Position numbers and translations under genes: made by a program
Shown: piece after piece, positions 7,107-9,702 of the stretch
How the letters are laid out: the number at the start of each line of letters is the position of its first letter
Numbering within the stretch: position 1 is the first letter of the stretch
Assembly (NCBI GenBank): GCA_023436395.1
Contig: JAEZJJ010000050.1
Location: 1 to 9,702 of the forward strand
Direction: 5' to 3'
Length of the DNA: 9,702 nt
From: Bacillota bacterium
GTDB taxonomy: Bacteria; Bacillota; Clostridia; Lachnospirales; Cellulosilyticaceae
Notes under the pieces: model-generated
Told to the model about the DNA's origin: nothing
Seen by the model: only the letters and a program-made list of their open reading frames with translations
Database searches by the model: none

Positions 7107-7148
7107 AAAAGCTCCACAAGTCCTAGTTGACAAGTGCGAGCTTTTATT
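7107..7148 (+). terminator. Terminator after upp
   Basis: AAAAGCTC (7107-7114) pairs with GAGCTTTT (7138-7145). Further CAC/GTG and GTC/GAC pairs form around an AA/AA internal loop, with a 6-base apical loop and a T-rich 3' side. It closes the rpiB-upp unit. Confidence 0.8.
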
Positions 7149-7192
7149 ATAAAACATTATTAGGATATGGTCTGGCTTCATTTGCCTAATAT

Positions 7193-7221
7193 TTGACATA
7201 TCACTTTTAGACAGCTATGAA
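7193..7221 (+). promoter_or_regulatory. Probable promoter of the tagO-like gene
   Basis: A perfect TTGACA (7193-7198) is followed after 17 bases by TATGAA (7216-7221, 4 of 6), about 70 bases before the ATG. The 5' leader is very AT-rich, and I see no known regulatory RNA in it. Confidence 0.5.
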
Positions 7222-7290
7222 TATATACTAATAGATATGTATAAAATATTAGTACTCATATATGTTCTACATATTTAAGGAGATGAACCT

Positions 7291-8349
7291 ATGGGAAACA
7301 TAGATTATGCAATTTTATATGCCATTGCTTTTGTATTAGCATTCCTAATTGCATTCTTTACTACACCTTTAGCTAAAAAGGTGGCATTTAAAGTTGGCGC
7401 TATTGCAAAACCAAGAAAACGAGATATGCATAGCGTGCCTATTCCCCGTATGGGTGGGATTGCTATCTTTGCTGGCTTTATCATTACTTTTTTAGCTCTT
7501 GTTTGGAGTTTACCCCTTGTAAATTTAAAACAGACAATAGGTATTTTTATTGGTTGTAGTATGATTTTTTTACTCGGATTTTTTGATGATATTTACGAAC
7601 TACCAGCTAAGCCAAAGTTTTTAGCTCAAATCTTAGCCGCTACTATTGTAGCATTATGTGGTGTACGCATCGACTTCATATCTATTCCGTTTATTGGTGA
7701 CAGTGAATTTGCTATTACCTTTTTTGCTATTCCTGCTACAGTTATTTGGATTGTAGCTATTACGAATGCTGTTAACCTTATTGATGGTTTAGATGGATTA
7801 GCAGCTGGAGTTTCATCTATTGCATCCCTTTGCTTAATGATGTTATCTATTTACTCCAACTACCCGCAAGGAGCATTTCTTACAGCTATTTTAGCAGGTT
7901 CATGTATGGGCTTCTTACCTTATAATTTTAATCCCGCTTCTATTTTCATGGGAGATACAGGTTCTACCTTCTTAGGCTTTACCTTAGGAATAACCTCTGT
8001 TATGGGACTTTTAAAAGGCTATACGGTAGCAACTATTTTTATTGCAGTTCTTGTACTAGGCCTTCCTATATTTGATACTGCATTTGCTATTCTTAGAAGA
8101 TTTTTAGCTGGAAAACCTATTATGTCTCCAGACCGTGGTCATTTACATCACCGTCTTGTTGATAAGGGTTATACACAAAAACAAGCTGTTGTTACCCTTT
8201 ATGGCATTAGTGGCATTCTTGGCCTCTCTGCTATTGCATTCTTTAACAGAGATTTAAAATTTGCCTTACTGGTATTTATTATGATGGGTTGTCTCCTTTA
8301 TTTTACAGTAAAAACGATGGCAACACATAATAAAGATAACGAATCATAA
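7291..8349 (+). CDS. tagO: Undecaprenyl-phosphate N-acetylglucosaminyl-1-phosphate transferase (TagO/WecA type)
   Basis: This is an integral membrane enzyme of the MraY/WecA superfamily. It moves a sugar-1-phosphate, usually GlcNAc-1-P from UDP-GlcNAc, onto undecaprenyl phosphate and so starts teichoic acid or other surface polysaccharide synthesis. The 352 residues hold about ten or eleven hydrophobic segments, with the first at 8-25. Family motifs: KRDMHSVPIPRMGG (43-56), the catalytic/Mg Asp pair GFFDD (96-100), NAVNLIDGLDGL (159-170), FMGDTGS (219-225), and RGHLHHRL (282-289). The HxHH-type last motif marks the TagO/WecA branch rather than MraY. AAGGAG at 7277-7282 is 8 bases before the ATG. 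Which sugar polymer it serves cannot be told here. It is a single-gene unit with promoter and terminator, downstream of upp as in several Clostridia. Confidence 0.93.
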   Translation: MGNIDYAILYAIAFVLAFLIAFFTTPLAKKVAFKVGAIAKPRKRDMHSVPIPRMGGIAIFAGFIITFLALVWSLPLVNLKQTIGIFIGCSMIFLLGFFDDIYELPAKPKFLAQILAATIVALCGVRIDFISIPFIGDSEFAITFFAIPATVIWIVAITNAVNLIDGLDGLAAGVSSIASLCLMMLSIYSNYPQGAFLTAILAGSCMGFLPYNFNPASIFMGDTGSTFLGFTLGITSVMGLLKGYTVATIFIAVLVLGLPIFDTAFAILRRFLAGKPIMSPDRGHLHHRLVDKGYTQKQAVVTLYGISGILGLSAIAFFNRDLKFALLVFIMMGCLLYFTVKTMATHNKDNES

Positions 8350-8356
8350 TAGTAAC

Positions 8357-8386
8357 AAAAACTCCTTAAAGTAGGAGTTTTTTTTT
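8357..8386 (+). terminator. Strong terminator after the tagO-like gene
   Basis: A perfect 10-bp stem, AAAAACTCCT (8357-8366) with AGGAGTTTTT (8373-8382), closes a 6-base loop and is followed by more Ts to 8386. Confidence 0.9.
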
Positions 8387-8421
8387 ATTCAAAACTCACT
8401 CTATCGCCTCTAAAACTTAGG

Positions 8422-8430
8422 TGATATACT
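8422..8430 (+). promoter_or_regulatory. Extended -10 promoter of the phospholipase-like gene
   Basis: TGATATACT is a TGn-extended TATACT with a poor -35. Transcription would start near 8437, so the upstream in-frame GTG at 8421 lies before the RNA start, in favour of the ATG at 8466. Confidence 0.5.
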
Positions 8431-8451
8431 TAGTTTATATGAAAGGAAAAA

Positions 8452-8457
8452 AAGGAG
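8452..8457 (+). promoter_or_regulatory. Ribosome binding site that sets the start of the phospholipase-like gene
   Basis: AAGGAG is 8 bases before the ATG at 8466. The resulting N-terminus, MPDIITHYIFG, is the usual beginning of this family. Confidence 0.75.
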
Positions 8458-8465
8458 TATTTGTA

Positions 8466-9470
8466 ATGCCAGATATTATCACTCATTATATTTTTGGGCT
8501 TGATACAGCCCATAATATAAAACAATCCCCACTTAATAAAATTTTAAAAGAAAAAAAAGACCTGTTTTTAATAGGTCTCCAAGGACCGGACCCCTTCTAC
8601 TATCATCACTTTAAACAAAAAGATTCTAAAGCTTACATTGCTTCTAAAATGCATAGCGAAAAAACCGGCGATTTTTTAGTGTCTGCTTTATGCTACATGA
8701 AGAAATTTGAAGTAGATTCTAATGAGTTTAATGAATGTATGAGTTATTTAAGTGGGTTTATTTGTCATTACATCCTCGACTCTATGGCACATCCCTATAT
8801 CTTCTATCTAGGAGGACGTCACCTGGAAGAACTACCAGATACTCATAAATATATAGGTCTTCATAAGAAATTAGAAGTTGCTATTGATACCATTTTATGT
8901 GAAGAAAAATTCAATATGAAAAGTTCTAGCTTTAAAGTGCATAAACATATCTTAAAAGATTTAACCATTCCTGTGAGCATCTTGGGCCTTTTTGATGATA
9001 CACTCTTTTTATTGTACGGAATCAATAACGGTGGGCAAATATTCAAGGAGGCTTACAAGGATACACGGACTTATTACAAATTAACTTATGATTATTTCGG
9101 AGCTAAGAAAGCATTTATGAATGCAGCTTCACCTCTTGCACCAAAGGGATTAGCTCCTTATCTTTCTACCTTTTCATACTTTAATTGTGTCAATCCTATA
9201 TATGATTATATGAATCACAACAAAAAAGTTTGGCTTCACCCAGTGACAGGTAATGTTTACACCTTTAGTTTCTATGATATTCTAAGAAATGCCAATAAAA
9301 AAAGTATCTTACTCCTATTAGCGGCTTATGATTTTGCTATTTCTAAAATATCAGCTGATGACTTTAGAGTTTATCTTCCTAATATCTCCTATCTAACAGG
9401 CCTGAGCACAGAGGATACTAGACCCATGAAGTATATTAGCTCGGATTATACTAAGATTTCTATGCAGTAA
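8466..9470 (+). CDS. Zinc-dependent phospholipase C-like protein (PF00882 type), intracellular
   Basis: This 334-residue protein resembles the Zn-dependent PLC/S1-P1 fold. Candidate metal ligands come in the order known from Bacillus PLC: His7 (THYIFG), Asp42 (QGPDPF), His63 (KMHSE), His101 and Asp105 and His109 in HYILDSMAHP, then His133 and Glu137 in HKKLE. The H-x3-D and H-x3-E spacings match those of the secreted enzymes. Unlike those toxins it has no signal peptide; the first His sits seven residues from the start. The C-terminal half includes NHNKKVWLHPVTG and SFYDIL, seen in clostridial members of the family. Whether it cleaves phospholipid, another phosphodiester, or nothing is not known; many bacterial members are uncharacterised. 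It is a single-gene unit with its own promoter and terminator. The start at 8466 is supported by the ribosome site and promoter position. Confidence 0.85.
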   Translation: MPDIITHYIFGLDTAHNIKQSPLNKILKEKKDLFLIGLQGPDPFYYHHFKQKDSKAYIASKMHSEKTGDFLVSALCYMKKFEVDSNEFNECMSYLSGFICHYILDSMAHPYIFYLGGRHLEELPDTHKYIGLHKKLEVAIDTILCEEKFNMKSSSFKVHKHILKDLTIPVSILGLFDDTLFLLYGINNGGQIFKEAYKDTRTYYKLTYDYFGAKKAFMNAASPLAPKGLAPYLSTFSYFNCVNPIYDYMNHNKKVWLHPVTGNVYTFSFYDILRNANKKSILLLLAAYDFAISKISADDFRVYLPNISYLTGLSTEDTRPMKYISSDYTKISMQ

Positions 9471-9472
9471 AT

Positions 9473-9514
9473 AAAGGAGCCGTTGTACTAAGAATTTAGT
9501 GAAGCGGCTTTTTT
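9473..9514 (+). terminator. Terminator after the phospholipase-like gene
   Basis: AGCCG (9478-9482) pairs with CGGCT (9505-9509). G·T and A-T pairs extend the stem outward, an inner ACTAA/TTAGT stem adds to it, and a T run ends it at 9514. Confidence 0.8.
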
Positions 9515-9599
9515 GTATGTGTAAAATACAATAAATAGGTTTAAAAATTCCCAACAATATTAATAATAAGACTATGATGTATTTGTCAACCCATTTTTA

Positions 9600-9611
9600 G
9601 GTCATATGACC
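9600..9611. repeat. Perfect 12-base palindrome next to TAGGTCA direct repeats
   Basis: GGTCATATGACC is its own reverse complement. TAGGTCA starts at 9598 and recurs at 9621, 23 bases on (about two helical turns), giving three GGTCA half-sites over about 30 bases. This fits a multimeric DNA-binding protein such as a transposase. Confidence 0.6.
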
Positions 9612-9644
9612 ATCGAAAACTAGGTCACTTAACTTCTAAGTTTA

Positions 9645-9663
9645 GCGTCGGAGATTCCGACGC
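9645..9663. repeat. GC-rich perfect hairpin inside the putative IS end
   Basis: GCGTCGGA (9645-9652) pairs exactly with TCCGACGC (9656-9663) around a 3-base GAT loop. It is followed by mixed AT sequence rather than a T run, so it is not a standard terminator. It stands out against AT-rich surroundings. Confidence 0.75.
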
Positions 9664-9702
9664 ATTTATGTTTAATTACTACTATATTCAATACTCTCCA
9701 TA

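Larger units (their letters stand above)
9584..9702. mobile_element. Probable end of an IS21-like insertion sequence, cut by the window edge
   Basis: After a plain AT-rich spacer (9515-9583) the sequence changes character. A TGTCAACCC tip at 9584 is followed by a T run and then TAGGTCA at 9598 and again at 9621. A perfect 12-base palindrome, GGTCATATGACC, covers 9600-9611, and a GC-rich hairpin covers 9645-9663. A TGT tip with several short internal repeats is the style of IS21-family ends, where they bind the IstA transposase. The transposase genes would lie beyond 9702. No target duplication can be checked, and the family call rests on remembered resemblance. Confidence 0.45.

Noticed and set aside
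7235..7274. ATATGTA/TACATAT inverted repeat in the tagO leader
   Set aside because: Seven A/T-rich pairs over a 30-base gap are expected by chance in such AT-rich sequence.
8421..8465. GTG at 8421 as start of the phospholipase-like gene (15 extra residues)
   Set aside because: It overlaps the likely -10 promoter and has no ribosome site; the family N-terminus begins at 8466.
8861..9046. Minus-strand open frame within the phospholipase-like gene
   Set aside because: Opposite the conserved coding frame, with no promoter or ribosome site and no known motif.

Overview
The window reads as AT-rich Clostridia DNA (Bacillota). Shine-Dalgarno sites are strong (AGGAGG/AAGGAG), -10 boxes are TATAAT/TATACT-like and often extended, and genes end in compact hairpin terminators. 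The gene set fits the Lachnospirales/Cellulosilyticum neighbourhood, but that placement is an inference and cannot be proved from the sequence alone. All eight protein-coding genes with recognisable families lie on the + strand. They are: the 3' part of an M18 zinc aminopeptidase (1-1109), glycogen phosphorylase glgP (1676-4135), a small universal-stress-like protein (4209-4616), the threonylcarbamoyl-AMP synthase Sua5/YwlC (4860-5894), ribose-5-phosphate isomerase B rpiB (6003-6434), uracil phosphoribosyltransferase upp (6465-7094), a TagO/WecA-type polyprenyl-phosphate sugar-1-phosphate transferase (7291-8349), and an intracellular zinc-dependent phospholipase C-like protein (8466-9470).

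Layout: the M18 gene ends at a long hairpin terminator. A gene-poor gap (1110-1675) follows. On the minus strand it carries a broken small gene that begins like an XRE-type helix-turn-helix protein, and a candidate 36-residue ORF with a strong ribosome site. glgP has its own promoter. The stress-protein gene has an extended -10 promoter placed inside the loop of an inverted repeat that could hide its ribosome site in read-through RNA. Sua5 has an extended -10 promoter and a leader of about 100 nt. rpiB and upp form a tight pair (30-base gap) closed by a terminator, and tagO and the phospholipase-like gene are each single units with promoter and terminator.

Together the genes are mostly housekeeping: peptide turnover, glycogen breakdown, tRNA t6A modification, the pentose phosphate pathway feeding PRPP, PRPP-dependent uracil salvage, and the first lipid-linked step of cell-surface polymer synthesis. 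The sua5-rpiB-upp-tagO order resembles the ywl-upp-wec-atp neighbourhood known in Bacillota, with some usual members absent.

The last ~120 bases look like the end of an insertion sequence, probably IS21-like. They show a TGTCAACCC tip, TAGGTCA repeats, a perfect 12-base palindrome and a GC-rich perfect hairpin. I saw no tRNA, rRNA, CRISPR array, riboswitch or clear novel multi-gene system. The most unusual items are the regulatory inverted repeats, the decayed minus-strand material in the first gap, the unexported phospholipase-like protein, and the IS end.
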